A stretch of 64,000 nt of DNA, from contig MU400563.1 in the NCBI GenBank assembly GCA_022578965.1, positions 186,001 to 250,000 of the forward strand, given 5' to 3'. The notes beneath the pieces were generated by a model, which was given only the letters and a program-made list of their open reading frames with translations, was not told where the DNA came from and searched no databases. Of the stretch, positions 11,782-24,216 are shown piece by piece. The number at the start of each line of letters is the position of its first letter. Within the stretch, counting starts at the first letter, position 1. The translations under genes were made by a program, and so were the position numbers. The DNA is from Xylaria sp. FL1777. Lineage: Eukaryota > Ascomycota > Sordariomycetes > Xylariales > Xylariaceae.

Positions 11782-13285
11782 CTAAGCAGATGGGTCACCA
11801 CGAGTATGCATGCGACCCTTGAATGTCAAATCAAACCGCGGCTCGCTAATCCGAAAGACATCCGGGAACCAGCTACGGAGCTCCTCGCCGTCGCGATCTT
11901 CCATCATCTCCACCAAGGCCCTCGCAGACATCCAGCACAATACCATGCCATGGCCCTGGAAGCTCGCAGATACCCAAAGGTTCTTCTCCCCCGGCATCTC
12001 ACCGACGAAAGGGAGTCCGTCAGGCCCGTATCCCATGATGCCAGTCCACTGCACACGAATCCGGCCATCGGGGTGGTCGTCTCCCCAGTTATCGCCAAAA
12101 TATCGAGGCAGCGTGTTGCCGAGATCCCGCATCGTGTCGCCGTCCTCGGCTGTGTCGTCCGTCGTGCCGTATTCATTCAACCCCTCGGAGACGGCGCTCG
12201 TCAACCGACCGCCGATAATGATGTCTCCTTCGAACTTGCTACCCTGAGGTCGTGGGATCATGTAGTCGTAGCCTTTCTCGTAGAAGAAGGAGTATGTGCC
12301 CGGTAGTCCGCTCTCCGGCATACTCCGCCCAGGCCGCTGTGCCGTGACATGGCCGCGCAGCGGCACGATAATGCCCTGGAATCTCTTCAACAAGCGCGCC
12401 GTGTACCCATTCGTAGCCACGACCACTCTCCTCGCAATAATAGTGCCTCTGGGGGTGTCGACCTGGTACTCACCTCCAGGGCGTCGACTCACGCTCGTAG
12501 CCGGCGTATTCGTCTGCAAGTTCAAGCCTCTCTTCAGACAGAGCTTCAGGACCCCAATGGCGAACTTATACGCGTTCAGACTCCCAGCTTCGTACGAAAC
12601 GCCGCCACAGAGGCCCTCGTCGCCGCCCTTGCCGCAGTAGAACCTCTCGCGCACCTCCTCGGGGCTGTGGAACGTGTACAAGGCGGCGTCGTCGCCGCCC
12701 GGCATCGCAGCCTGCAGTGCCCGCACGGCCTTCTGCGCGAACTCCCACTGCCTCGCATCATACACCACGTCCACGGTGGGACAGGGGTTGCTGTCGCAAT
12801 CAATGCCGTGCTCCCGCGCAAACGCATGCACGGCGCGGATGTTGGCGAGCTCGAGACGCGCGATCCGCGCCGCCATCTCGGCGCCGTGCTCGTGCCGATG
12901 GTGCAGGAAGCTGAGGTACGACGCGGCCTTCGTGTGTCCGCCTGCGAAGCGAGGAGGAAATCCGCCCTCCCCCCAATCAATCAGCTTTAGGGAAACAAGG
13001 ATAGCAAAGAAAAGAAGCGTAGAGATTTTACCGACCGTTCCGACCCGTGGCGCCCGAGCTGGCCTGGCGCGCCTCCAGCATCACGATGTCCCTCGCGCCG
13101 CGGTCCAGCAGGTTGGAGGCCACGGCGGCGCCGGTGATGCCGCTCCCGATGATCACCGTGTCCGCCTCGTCGGGCAGCGACGCGGTGGAGCGCGCGTCGG
13201 CGATCTCGTCGACGTCTAGCTGCCAGTAGCTCCGGGTGGGGTTGGCTCTTGGCAGAGACACGGGAATCGCTGCTCGGTGTTCCAT
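11782..13285 (-). CDS. FAD-dependent oxidoreductase (DAO family)
   Basis: Read from 13285 down: exons 13285-13036 and 12941-11782, 469 residues. The N-terminal Rossmann motif is VIIGSGITGAAVA (GxGxxG at residues 47-52). Splicing with donor GTCGGT restores the family signature ATGRNGGHTK, which fixes the 94-bp intron. Further on are GVSYEAGSLNAYKFAIGVL, VVVATNGYT and, near the C-terminus, WTGIMGYGPDGLPFVGEMP and QGHGMVL, all typical of DAO-type enzymes (PuuB-like, glycine/sarcosine oxidase class). They oxidise amines or amino acids using FAD and oxygen; the substrate is unknown. Cytosolic by lack of a signal. It converges with the Zn2Cys6 gene. Confidence 0.88.
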
Positions 13286-15008
13286 TTCGCGAGGAGGGGG
13301 GTAGATACTTGAATAGATAGACTAGATACTAGGTGACCTTAGGCACTTGGGGATTGTGTGTATTCGAGGACTAAGTAGCTAGATTGGTGCTGGATATTGA
13401 CTCTGTAATTAATGCCTCTTCACGATCCTAGATCCCATGTCCAATTGTACGATGTCGGACGATGTTTCCCTTATCGTACGTATGTAGGTACCTAAAGTAG
13501 GGACCTTGGTAATGCAAGATAAGACTGGTTCCTTGCCGATCTTATCAGGCCTCAACTGCTCTTTCCTGTCTCTCCGTTCTAATAATAATGCAATTGACGA
13601 GCGAGCACTTGTTAGTTGCCTTTAGACACGAATCCTGTACGTGAGTTATATTATCTACCTAGGTACTGAAAGATCCCCACGGTGTTTTAAGGAGGCGATG
13701 TCCAGGGGATACTTAGGTATCCCACCCCACTGTAGACCTAGCCTAGAAACTTAACCCAATACAACATCTTCTGGCCTCTCCAATTCTGGGATAGATACTC
13801 GTAAGTTGTAGGTCCTTATTAGGCACCTTGGCGATGTGGCTAGTTGCATCTAACGCGGGGAAGGTTGCAGCTCGGTCCGCTTATATGTAGGCCTAAATTT
13901 AGCTGCAGTCAACGGATGCGGCTCTCCTCTCACCTACCTACTTCATCCTCGTCATCAATGCCAGCGCTCGCTAAAAAGCCCTGATATAAAGGCTCGCTGA
14001 AATTCACGTTCGAGAAAAGAACGAGGGACAAGCTCCCGTCTTAATACAACCAGTTACTAATTCCGAGAGGTTAGATTTCGTCATTTTGTTGTTCAGTAGT
14101 TCTAAGTACTGAAGCAGAGTGAAGTAGGTGGCTAGACCTTGCCAGCTAAGTGAAGCTTAGTAATACGGCCAAATAAGTCCATAACTGCAGTCTTTTTTCT
14201 TTATTCCGATAGATTCTTCACAGACAGGGTTATCTCAACTAGTTTAGTTTTGGTTTCAGTTTTGGCTTCAATTAGTTGCGTTTTAGTTGATCGCTTTATT
14301 CCCCATACTTTAATTGCTCGAAATACTAGGGTGTAGCCTATCTATCTCCTTGTATTCTGAAGTGGGGAGCCCTCCCCATGGTTTCTTCGCTCTATTTTCG
14401 TACGAGGTATTATAATTTTGATTTTACGCAGATATCTAGTCATGATAGATAATATCGGGATGTGTGCTAGTGATTTGCGAGATTTTGGGCAATGACTACG
14501 TGTCAAAGTCGCACGCAGCAGAAACTGATCCCACGTATGACGCTATCTCGGCCCAAGACGCGGAATCCCTCATTATTGGTGCCCCGATGAAAGTGATCGA
14601 TACGCCAAGTGTGTAGGAGCTGGATACGCAACTCAGGTGTCACGATGCAACACTTGTGAAACAAAATGTAGCATGTGAACGGGCCAGGGCAAGTGTTGAA
14701 GGGATTAGAAACTTCTGCAAAGGTTACCGATGGGAGCCGGCACTGATAGTTTGGTTCGTTGTTTTAATGGGTGATGAAACGGTTCCATTATCAATACTGT
14801 TAAAATAGAATCTACAAAGAATTTAGTTGTTGATAGGATGAGGTGATAACAAATACGATCCTCAGCATTCGGGCTATCCTATTCAAGGCCCATGATGGAA
14901 TATTAAACTGAGCTCAATAATAGGGCTTAGTCGTAAACACATATTACCGCTAGATGTGCTCATTACTGGTGATTGCCTAATACTGGACCACCTTATGAAC
15001 CTAGAGGG
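13286..15008. other. intergenic
   Basis: Promoter of the oxidoreductase plus the 3' side of the kinase gene. A TACCTAGGTA palindrome lies at 13656-13665. No supported gene. Confidence 0.5.
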
Positions 15009-16327
15009 TCATCGCTCATAATATGCTAGAAGAGCTTTGAATGATGGGTCCTCTAACAGTTGTGCCGCGGTAATCCGCTCCTCGGGTTTATAACGAAGCC
15101 CTTTTCGAATGACCTTTGAAGCAATCTCAAGCTCTTCAGGCGTTGCATCAGGTCGGCGGTATGCCAACTTTTCTTCGAGAGTTGTATATGGGCTACCATG
15201 GTCAGTATGCGGGAACTGGCCCGTCTGGTCGTACCACCAATCGTGGCTATTTATAAGCGTGCAATTTCCTTCCCACTCCTCCGGAAAGGGTCCCAGAGCG
15301 CCGACTACGCGAGAAACGAGGTCAGAGCCGCCGCCATAGCTGAGACAGACGCTAGAATAGAGCTGAACGAATAATAACATGAACCCCCACATGTCGCTGG
15401 CAAAGGTTGTTTCCTGACCGTGATACCTCTCTGGAGCACAGAAAGTGAGCGGCCACTGAACCGACTTCTTCACCTCCGAGGCAAGGACTGCGTGACTAAA
15501 ATCTCCTAGAGATAGGGAGGGTCGGAGCAGATCGGATGGAAAGTTCCACGTAGCATCCCAGTCCTCCACTAGATCTCCGATGTAACGGTTTTCATCGTCG
15601 CACAAAGGTACTTTTCGCGGCCGCCGAATACGTTTATATACTTCCGACGTTGACCAGTGCGTGATACGCTCGATATCCCACATCGCTGCCCCTGAGTTAA
15701 TATCTGTACTTCAACTTAGCCTCATACCCTGAAAAGAAAGTCTATTGATAATGTAGGGATCAACTAGCCTCTATGTATAATGCCAGCATCATGCAGGCAT
15801 TTGACAGCCATGAGAAGATGTCTCGAAGCAGGGATCCGTATATCAGGTTCGACTTTTAAGCAGACAGTGTTTAGACTTGGACCTCGTACTGGAAGCACTA
15901 GAACTTTATATGTAAATCTAGCGGGAGGGTCGACATTCCTAGCATGATCGAACGAATTCAAACTGACGATTAGATACTTAGATATATCTGGCCCGCACCT
16001 TTTTGTGATCTCGAAGTGTATCCGTTGCTCCATATGAGAGTGTTGGCTGATACTCAGGATTTTGAGGCAGACAAGAAGATTAGTGTGCAAGTCTCGCGCG
16101 AGCCATACCGTGGAGAAACCGCCCCAACCTAGCTTATGCTCGATTCTGTATTGTTTATGGAGCACTTCGCCGATACGGATAGGGCAATACCAACTTGAAA
16201 ATGTGTCGGGATCCCGAAAGTAGCGACTACGGGGTTCGCATGTCTCCTCGATTTCACCCTCATCATCAGACTCCACGAAATCTCCAGTGTCTTCTGCTAG
16301 CTCGGGGGGAGGATCATCTGAGGTCAT
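15009..16327 (-). CDS. SRPK-like protein kinase with altered catalytic loop
   Basis: Read from 16327: exons 16327-15769 and 15703-15009, 417 residues. The acidic N-terminus is followed by LGWGGFSTVWLARD (glycine loop) and VCLKIL (ATP-anchoring Lys89). The C-lobe has LGDFSHAV (in place of DFG), FCAPERYHG (APE) and the subdomain XI Arg (KPEERITAAQLLED). The only join that keeps frame and restores the catalytic loop uses a GC-AG intron of 65 bp (15768-15704). It yields IIHRDINSGAAMW, an HRD motif whose usual Asn (HRDxxxxN) is Ala. SRPK relatives phosphorylate SR proteins. Loss of the metal-binding Asn suggests weak activity or a pseudokinase. Upstream TTG codons were rejected in favour of the ATG at 16327. 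Confidence 0.72.
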
Positions 16328-17382
16328 GGTGGGACAACGAGGCAACTGAGACGTTACTTTCCTCTGGGATTCGAGCTTTGGAGCCTTATAGAGCTTTAAT
16401 TAGCTTTAGGGTTTGAGTGCTAATGGTAGGCTTAAAGAAGAAGGATTGCTGCCACGGAATAAGATAGAAGAGCGATACGTCATACTACAAAAAGTATATT
16501 GTAGTGATGCTGGGCACTTGACCATCTGCAGCTTATTATATATGTCCCGAGACAATTATTGAGGAGAAGAAACGGGGAAGCGTACAAGCAGCACTAATTT
16601 GAAGCAAAGGGGGCCGTACTACGTGTGACGATGGTTGTACCTCACGTCACCTATTCAAGCAAACAGTTAATATTTGTAGATGCCTACCTTATTAATTATC
16701 AGTCGTAGCATTGTAAATCCCAGAGGAAGTCACGTACGTGCACAAAATCCATCCCTGGCCATTATGAAGTTATAGGCTAGGTCTAGCCCCTTTTGAAAAC
16801 CCCATTTCTGAATAACATACATCGCAATACTACTTAGCTTAGGTAGTGTGACAAAATGCTAGGCAATAGGTTATACGTAACCTGACCGGCCCCATATGGT
16901 GCTACCTACATCCACCTACTAAGAAAATGAAGTAAGTAGATTTGTATAGCTAAATCGGACCGATTCTCATATTGCCCTAAGTTCACGTTTTGTTATATCT
17001 ATGTCTATAAGCAGCATAAGTAAAGGATGGTCCTTGACAAGGAACCCTCCATTGCTTACCACAATTCGGAAAGTTGACATTGTGTAACATTACTCAAAAG
17101 CTAAGATCAGGAGGCCCATGATAGCTGGCCATCTGATCTTTGGAGGATAGAGAACAAAACACAAGGGAGAGATCCTGGTAGCCAAGTACCTACGTGAATC
17201 TAGACCATCCTTAAAGCAAATATAAAACATCTAGAGAACTCAACCCATTCACCACCGCTGTGCTCGAAAGATGTTCAACTTCAAATTCTTGCATTTGAGC
17301 GCCCACACAGCCTGGCTTTGCAAAGGAACGCTTACAAGAGCCTCTCGACGCATATCGATTCCGTTATTCTGGATTTTTTGCG
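16328..17382. other. divergent intergenic region
   Basis: Upstream of both flanking genes. An open frame beginning with ATG at 17271 overlaps the proposed start of the next gene in another frame and may be its leader. Nothing else is recognisable. Confidence 0.45.
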
Positions 17383-18188
17383 ATGGCTTATTATGCTCAC
17401 CACTACTACCATTACTTTCTCGATACGGCAGCAGATTCGGGGTGCATCAAAAATATTATGATAACATGGCAACCTGAATGCTTGGACGAAAGACTGGTAA
17501 ATTTCTGTCTGGAATCTCAGCAGCCCAAACCACTCGTTAAAGCGTTGACCGAACATTTCTTGTATTTAACTGCCGCCCGCCTCGGGGCTAGAAAGGTTAG
17601 AATCATGTACGGCACCTCTGTTATCATTATATACTAGCCTCCCCTTACCCCTTTCTCATTTCTTGAAGAATTGGCATTAATTTCTACGAGGTTAGAGGGT
17701 CACCTCACTTGTTCACCGTTTTCAATGGCGAGCGGATGGTTGAACAATACTACCACCTGACAGGAGAATTTAGGGGAAACGGTGTTCGCTGTACGGCACA
17801 CGTATACTTGGACCGGAGCCCTTGGGACCAAAAGCACGTCATTGGCGAATGCGTTACAGTGAAAGGTCGCATTCAACCTGGCCTTTCATACGGCTACTTT
17901 CCAGTTCATGATCATTCCCGCGATGCCGAGTCTTCTGGTTGCAACGAATATTCAACTTCGGAATACCAAGCAGATGTACCAGAATCGGACGTCGATAGCG
18001 TATACCAGAACCGACACCCCCGAAACTACTATTATTCATTCGGTACATCGCAAACTGACAACACCGAATCTGAGGCAGCTGATGTAGCACAACCGACTTC
18101 ATGGGAACAATATAGTGAATGGGAGTCGGATAGGTTCTACCGCCGAAAACGCTTTAACTATTACACTGATCAGTGGGAGTATGAGTAA
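17383..18188 (+). CDS. hypothetical protein, Tyr/His/Ser-rich
   Basis: Proposed exons 17383-17595 and 17691-18188, 236 residues. The intron (95 bp) joins LGARK to VRGSPHLF in phase 0; its donor, GTTAGA, is weak. The N-terminus is unusually aromatic (MAYYAHHYYHYF). The middle (VRCTAHVYLDRSPWDQKHVIGECVTVKG) is folded-looking, and the C-terminal third is acidic, Ser/Tyr-rich and probably disordered (ending TDQWEYE). I do not recognise the family. The second exon is better supported than the first; an alternative start near 17736 inside exon 2 would give a shorter protein. Confidence 0.45.
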
Positions 18189-18468
18189 TCGATGGAAAAG
18201 AGTCATATAGGCCAATCCCGGCCCACGCATAGGACGCATATTAGGGTGTTGACATACGAGACTGCTATAAATTTGTCGACCAGTTTATCTGTGTTCATCC
18301 TCTAAGGTAGCTAGGTATTTACGTAGACAATTGTATATTTTTTTTTAGGGGGGGGGGGGGGGGGGGGTAAAAAAAAAAAAAAAAATTTTTTTTTTTAAAA
18401 AATTGCATTATAAAAAAATAAAAAAAAACCCGGGTAGGATTAACAAAAAGGAAAAACANNNNNNNNNN

Positions 18469-18521
<53 letters not shown>

Positions 18522-19848
18522 CCCCGCCCCCCCCCCCCCCCCCCCCCCCCCCCGAATCTAGTTACGATAAAATTTGTGTTTTTAAACTATGGCAGTAGAT
18601 ATCAAGATACTACTACCGAGGTAGGCTTGCAATAAGCTGTAGCCAGGGTACAATAGATGCAATAGTATTGTGCTATAGCACTTCATGAGATACTCATTAA
18701 TATTGCTAATTAGGTACGTGACCAATGCGGTGTCTACTGCGTACTTAAGTATTCAGAATCTAGGATGGTCACTAGTGTCCAATACTACATGGGTTGATGC
18801 ATCGCTTAATCATCTGCTGCGATATTATGGGTGCTTAGCCACTGGAGGATCTAGATGGTCGAGGGTGTATGTAGCTTGCATGGGCTTGCGACAAGGTAGT
18901 TACTTATTCTGGTCTTTCCCCGTCTCTTATATCGGACTGAAAACACACTCTAACAACAACTTTATTGAACGAGTGTAACCTTGAACAACTCTATAACTTC
19001 AGCCACGGCCGCTGCAACCACAACTACTCTTAAAATGCCGCCAATGGCTATCTACCCCATAGAGAAAAAAGGATGAACACGAGCCCTACATGCGCGGAAC
19101 AACGCGTGTTGAAGAAGAAGTACTTGGAGAACGTATAGCATTTGATCGCGTTATCGCGATCTCAATTTGTGGCTCAGTCTCTTAGCTTTACCAGGGTCTC
19201 TAAAAACAGTCATGTGCCCAATTTTGGTCAGGGTCTGGCCGGTCAAAGAGGCTTTTATAGCGCTAGTCTCCCCTGGTTGCGGCTGACTTGATGCATATTT
19301 AATCGAACTTAACCCTGGTTTGATGCGTGTTGACATAGCTAACCATAACCGTATGGGCACGCGGTTATTCGTTCCTCATTCGGATGCTTCGCGTACTTAC
19401 CTAGGTTACGACAAGGTTGACATCAAGGCTCCAATCGAGCATCAGACCTGCAATCACGTTGCCTTAGCGCAATTCTTTTATCGATTTATTTTGGGTTCCC
19501 CTTCATCCTACTCACGCGCAGCATGTCCATATGCGTAAAAGTTCGTCTATTCGGGATATGTCATTGGGGGATCTTGAAAGGGTAACGTACGACATGCTCC
19601 GAAAAAGGACATGGGTTCTTCCTTCGAACTATACAAGCGAGATGCAATGTGGCGTTGAATGTACGCAGTATGCGCGTGCCTGATACGCCCCATTTCGGTG
19701 ACCGTGGAAGTGTAGGAACTGGAGGAAATTTCCCCGTATGATGAATTTCGGTATCATAAAATAGCAGGTCACCCCTCTATTATTGAGTCGTTATACTCGT
19801 TGCTACAATGCTGTTCCTCTATCCAACCCCATATATCCCAAAGAGAAC
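18189..19848. other. intergenic with assembly gap
   Basis: No supported gene. Contains the gap block at 18348-18553 and a CCTAGG palindrome near 19400. Confidence 0.5.
18348..18553. other. assembly gap in homopolymer tract
   Basis: About 20 G, then an A/T-rich low-quality segment (18368-18458), ten N (18459-18468), then about 84 C with two interrupting G. The low-quality segment is a degraded copy of the sequence right of the C-run (18554-18645): shared landmarks are the TTTTTAAA block, the GGTAGG block and the following AACAA/GCAATAAG. This is an artefact, not biology. Confidence 0.85.
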
Positions 19849-21421
19849 ATGCCAACAATTAGCTTGCCTACTATCTGTCTTGATGTAGCGATTGATCATC
19901 GAATTAGAAGGTTGTGCAAGCCAACCTTGCAACAAGAGAGACCGGAGCCCAGTGAGCATATCTCGATTTTACAACAGCATGGGGCCAAGCTCGGCCGCCC
20001 GACTGACGAAATCAGGGTTACAAGTCAACTGGCCGGCCCCGCCACAACGGGTGGCATACTTATCACCTTGAAACAGCCTCGATATAATCACCCTTTCGAC
20101 AAAGGAATTGACGCTGTTATTCATGACTGTGAAACCTTTAGAGCATTGGAGGAGTTGTTCAAAGTGGCATCTTGCGACACATTGACTCTGCAACAACACG
20201 TTTCTTTGATCGACCTATTGCCTTTCACTCCGCAGCGGGTAGAGTCGGTTTCAATAAAATCGCTCAAAGATTCATTTGAAGCATCCAGAATGGCTATCTA
20301 CGCGAAACGACCTGACGTGGTCCTTTGTGCTGGTAGAATCTGGCTTCCCAACGAGGACAGAAATTCCACAGCCAGGTTGGAAAGCGAAGAAGTAATCGAC
20401 TTAAAAGGAGGACTCCAGAAACTCGAGACGGAAGGCGTCGGCCAACCGGATAGATATGGTGTCGTGGGTCTCCAGGGATGTGGCCCAGAGCTGCTAGCTA
20501 CGTCCAGAGTCAACGGGTTCCATCCTAGTTACGCCGTGAATTATCTACCAGAGCATTCAAATCTTAGGCAACTGCTTCTTCTCAATGTGGTCAAAACATG
20601 TGGTATATACCGAGGTGACTGGCATGAAGTCAGGTGGATGGATACTCTCCGGGCCGACTGCTCAGAGCTAACAAATATGCTCAGAGGTAAGTTTACGGAA
20701 ATGCATTTGAGTTTTTCTCTTCCTTTCTTTTTTCCTTTCTCTCTCTCTTTTTTTTTTTTTTGCTTAAGGCTAATACTGTAAAGATAAGAAAACAAGTGCA
20801 GAGAAAGCACCCGTCAGGGGTCATCTCGAACGCGTTACCTCCGGTCGGTCTAGGACTCTTGCCGATTACGCACAAATTTACTGTACCGTTCAGAAGGACT
20901 TTCTGAGTACCATCAATAGAATGAAACACTCACAAGCACAAACGGTAGAGAACATCTACAATGACCTCCTGGGTAGTAAAATCAGTTCCAAATGTAACGA
21001 CGTTAGTGTCGTTTTACGTAGGATATGTGAACTATTCAAAAATGGCTGGTCTGAGACGGAAAGCACGGCAACCTTACAATGCCTTGCTGAAATAACGCTT
21101 GAGGTACACCTTCTTGCCGACACATTTATCAACAAGCCGCTACAGGTTCAGAATATCCGTCTAAAGGAGATTATTGAGATGGGAATGATAAATCTGAGTG
21201 CCTGCTTCACTCATGATGGCAGTGAACTAGCATTCAATATTGAAATGTCAGCGGATGTATTCCTTCAGATGGCACTTTCGATAGAGACCATGCTAGGAGA
21301 TTTAATGGAGAATGTTCTGGAGGCTGAGAATCAGCACTGTTCTACATTTGTGGGAGTTAGTAGAATTACCAACCAAGGGGGGAATGACTGTTATCAAGGC
21401 CAAATAATTATTCTTGATTAA
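19849..21421 (+). CDS. hypothetical protein, possible UDG-like fold
   Basis: Exons 19849-20686 and 20784-21421, 491 residues. The 97-bp intron (donor GTAAGT) is followed by reading-frame continuity through MLR-D-KKTSAEK. The N-terminal 280 residues show, in order, GGILITLKQPRYN, HVSLIDLLPF, KRPDVVLCAGRIW and VNGFHPSYAVNY. This order (core strand, helix-strand with LLP, a kP-x-vllCaGr strand, then an HPS motif) resembles uracil-DNA-glycosylase-superfamily proteins, but the first catalytic motif is not clear. The C-terminal 200 residues are helical, with no known domain. No signal peptide or membrane segment. The UDG idea is inference; the gene itself is well supported. The start ATG (19849) is the first in frame. 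Confidence 0.65.
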
Positions 21422-24216
21422 ATTGATTATTTATAAATGCCAATCCTATTTAATTCTAGCTCTCGCATATTCATTAAAGTGTATGGCATCTATATTCATC
21501 CGATACTATGTCTTTGCCTCAACAGCCTTAATCTTGTGGCTGCAATACGTATTCGGGTTGATTAAAATTACGATCTTAACTATATTAAGGCAAATACAAG
21601 TATGTGAATATACCATCTTGAATGAGCGTCCAAGTCTTCAACTGGAGGAAGTATGGCTACGGTAACGATCGACTTAAACCCGCTCAATATACTTTGAGAA
21701 CCTGCTAGCGTCCCCCGTGATAGAGACCTATATATCATACCCATGTCTAGTTTGGCCGTGGTAGAGCTAGTCCCGAGGATAACCCGACTAATATAGTTGC
21801 ATATCTTTAGGATGACCCACCTCAACACGGCACTAGATCCACAGAACTTTATAAGTTTTTTATACTCCGGATTCGACGAACGACAACTACATTGATATTA
21901 CCATGATGCATAACTCGTATTCCTGTACACTTAGCAAAATAACCGGAGAATGCTAGGCCGTAGGGAAGTTCCTACAAGACGACTGTCATATAGGAACTGC
22001 ATGATTCTACAGCTGCTGATTATCAGAGTGGTATTTTGTTTCGACAACAGATTGCCAAGCCGCCCCTTTAGCTTCCGATATTACCAGGATCAACCACGCC
22101 CCCTATGGCCCAGCTCTATGCCCACTCTCTCCGTAAGAGGATACAATTGTCTCTCAATACTGACATCTCTAGTCTCACTGTAGGCATCTCTATTTCTGGC
22201 CTAGGTTGAGTTTTCGCCTACGTGGCGCTCTTAGTTTGGGGAACATCAGTTGAGGAACGAGGCAGACTAGGAGTTACTTGCGCTCATAGACTGTCAAATA
22301 GAATTTTTCATACTTGACGTCATTTGTTAATAATTATGGTGATGATGATACAAGGACAGCTGTCGCCTTGAAGTCTATGAGAGAGGACGCAGGGTTTTCA
22401 TACATACACGTGGCTTGAATAAGCCTCGTCATGACGTGCGCCTGAAGTGTTTGATCTTTCCTCGGTCGATATAGCAGGTAGGAGGAACGGCAAGTGTGTT
22501 TTATTTGATTGACTCCCTAACTACTTACTTATGGCCGCGAACGAAGGCTGCCCATAAGAAAACGCGTACGGGATAGAACACCTAACATGAGGTAAGCTCG
22601 GTTAGGATGTATCCGCACCTGGGAAGTGACACAAATTACGTAGGAATAGTTATGACATTTGCGACGGTCGAGCGAGAAGAAAGCGTCCTCTGTGTCACTG
22701 AGATTCGGTTAAAATATGTCTGCAGCTCAGTATTTTTTCAGCTGCCACGCTGCACATGTATACGTCAGATTGGTGAGAACTGGAGCGGTAGACCTAGCTG
22801 TTCACAACTAGGATAGAATGGTATTGTTTTGTGTTGTAAGGCAGTACGTCTTGCAGCTGTGTGTTTATCTTTTGTTTGTTTGTCAGACTCGTGGTTCCAG
22901 ACAACGCAGCCGGTGCATGAGGAACACGCTGGCGAGTGGCGGACGCACTCAAGCGTAATGCAGGTCAGGGGTGAATCTACTGGCACTCTCCCGGTTGGAC
23001 AGAGAATATTAAGATAATGATTTGATACTACGGGCCTAGGCGAATGGCCTATATGCGTGTTTCCGTTAGGCGCAAAAGCAGGAAAATTATTCCGGGGCAA
23101 CCCGAAATGACAGCTATGGCTCCCCTTTTCATACTATACCTAGGTACTATTACCCTAGCGTGTCTACCTCTATCTTTCGTCGTACAACACCTCGATAGGT
23201 TATTATATGAGTTATAATATCTCGGACCGTTTTATTTGAATGGTCTATCTCCAATAACATGAGAGCATGGGGCGGGATGCATCCTGTGACATGGCACCCA
23301 ACTTCCACTTGCATGCCCAATTCTCACCAACTTGCCGGACTATTTATGGCGATGCCTTAGTATTACAGTGACTTGATAAAGTTATGTTGACTTATTATTC
23401 TAATTTAGCTTTTTGTTCTGGTTGATTCTTAGTGCATTAGGTTGCTCGGTGACATCTATACCTTTTTGTCGTTTGCATCTAGACAATAGCGCGTATCTTA
23501 CAGTGTGACTGACAGGCAATTCGCCCCTCTCAGTGAATCACCGTTTGTCCTGCTTGCGACATGATACCATCAGTAAGATCGGGCTATGTACTAAATCAAA
23601 GAACTCAGTGCAAGTTGTACACTATCATCAGATCCATCCACTGCGCTTCGGCTGATTGATAGTGATCGTACAAAGAGAAACAGCATTTGACTCGCCTATC
23701 AAATTGATATCTATCCCCGGCTGATATGTAATAAGTTAAGAAAAACTAGGCTATGAGTGTGCCCTGAATGTGGAAGTGCGTTTGAGTCCAGACAAACGTT
23801 TTCTTTCTTTTTCTTTCTTACACTGTTTCGATAACTTGCTTCTAGGTCTCGCACATGTCGTGGTACACAACGCGCATCTTAGCTCTTACTCAAACCCGCT
23901 CTTCATACCAATGGTTTCTGTAGAGATGCAGACATGTAACCCCACCAAAGTCCTCTCTTCCAGCTACTGGTTGTCCCCAACAACTATGATCATTCCCCAC
24001 TGTGCCTCGCGTTTGCAAGGGTTTCAACGTGGAGGTTCTAGGCACACTCTCCTTGGTTATGATATCTCTCCTCTACATCACTGCTGTTGTCACTTTTCAG
24101 TCATTAGATGCTTGGATTTTGCAAAACGACATCGAGGCCTACACATCTGGCTTCATCATCACCAATACAGTTGAGCTTCGAATCTGGGGGATCAACAGCC
24201 CCAACACGAAGATAAC
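21422..24216. other. gene-poor spacer
   Basis: Short open frames only, without motifs or plausible splicing. Holds a TACCTAGGTA palindrome (23137-23146). The last 450 bp, pyrimidine-rich in places, are the likely promoter and leader of the helicase gene. Confidence 0.5.
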
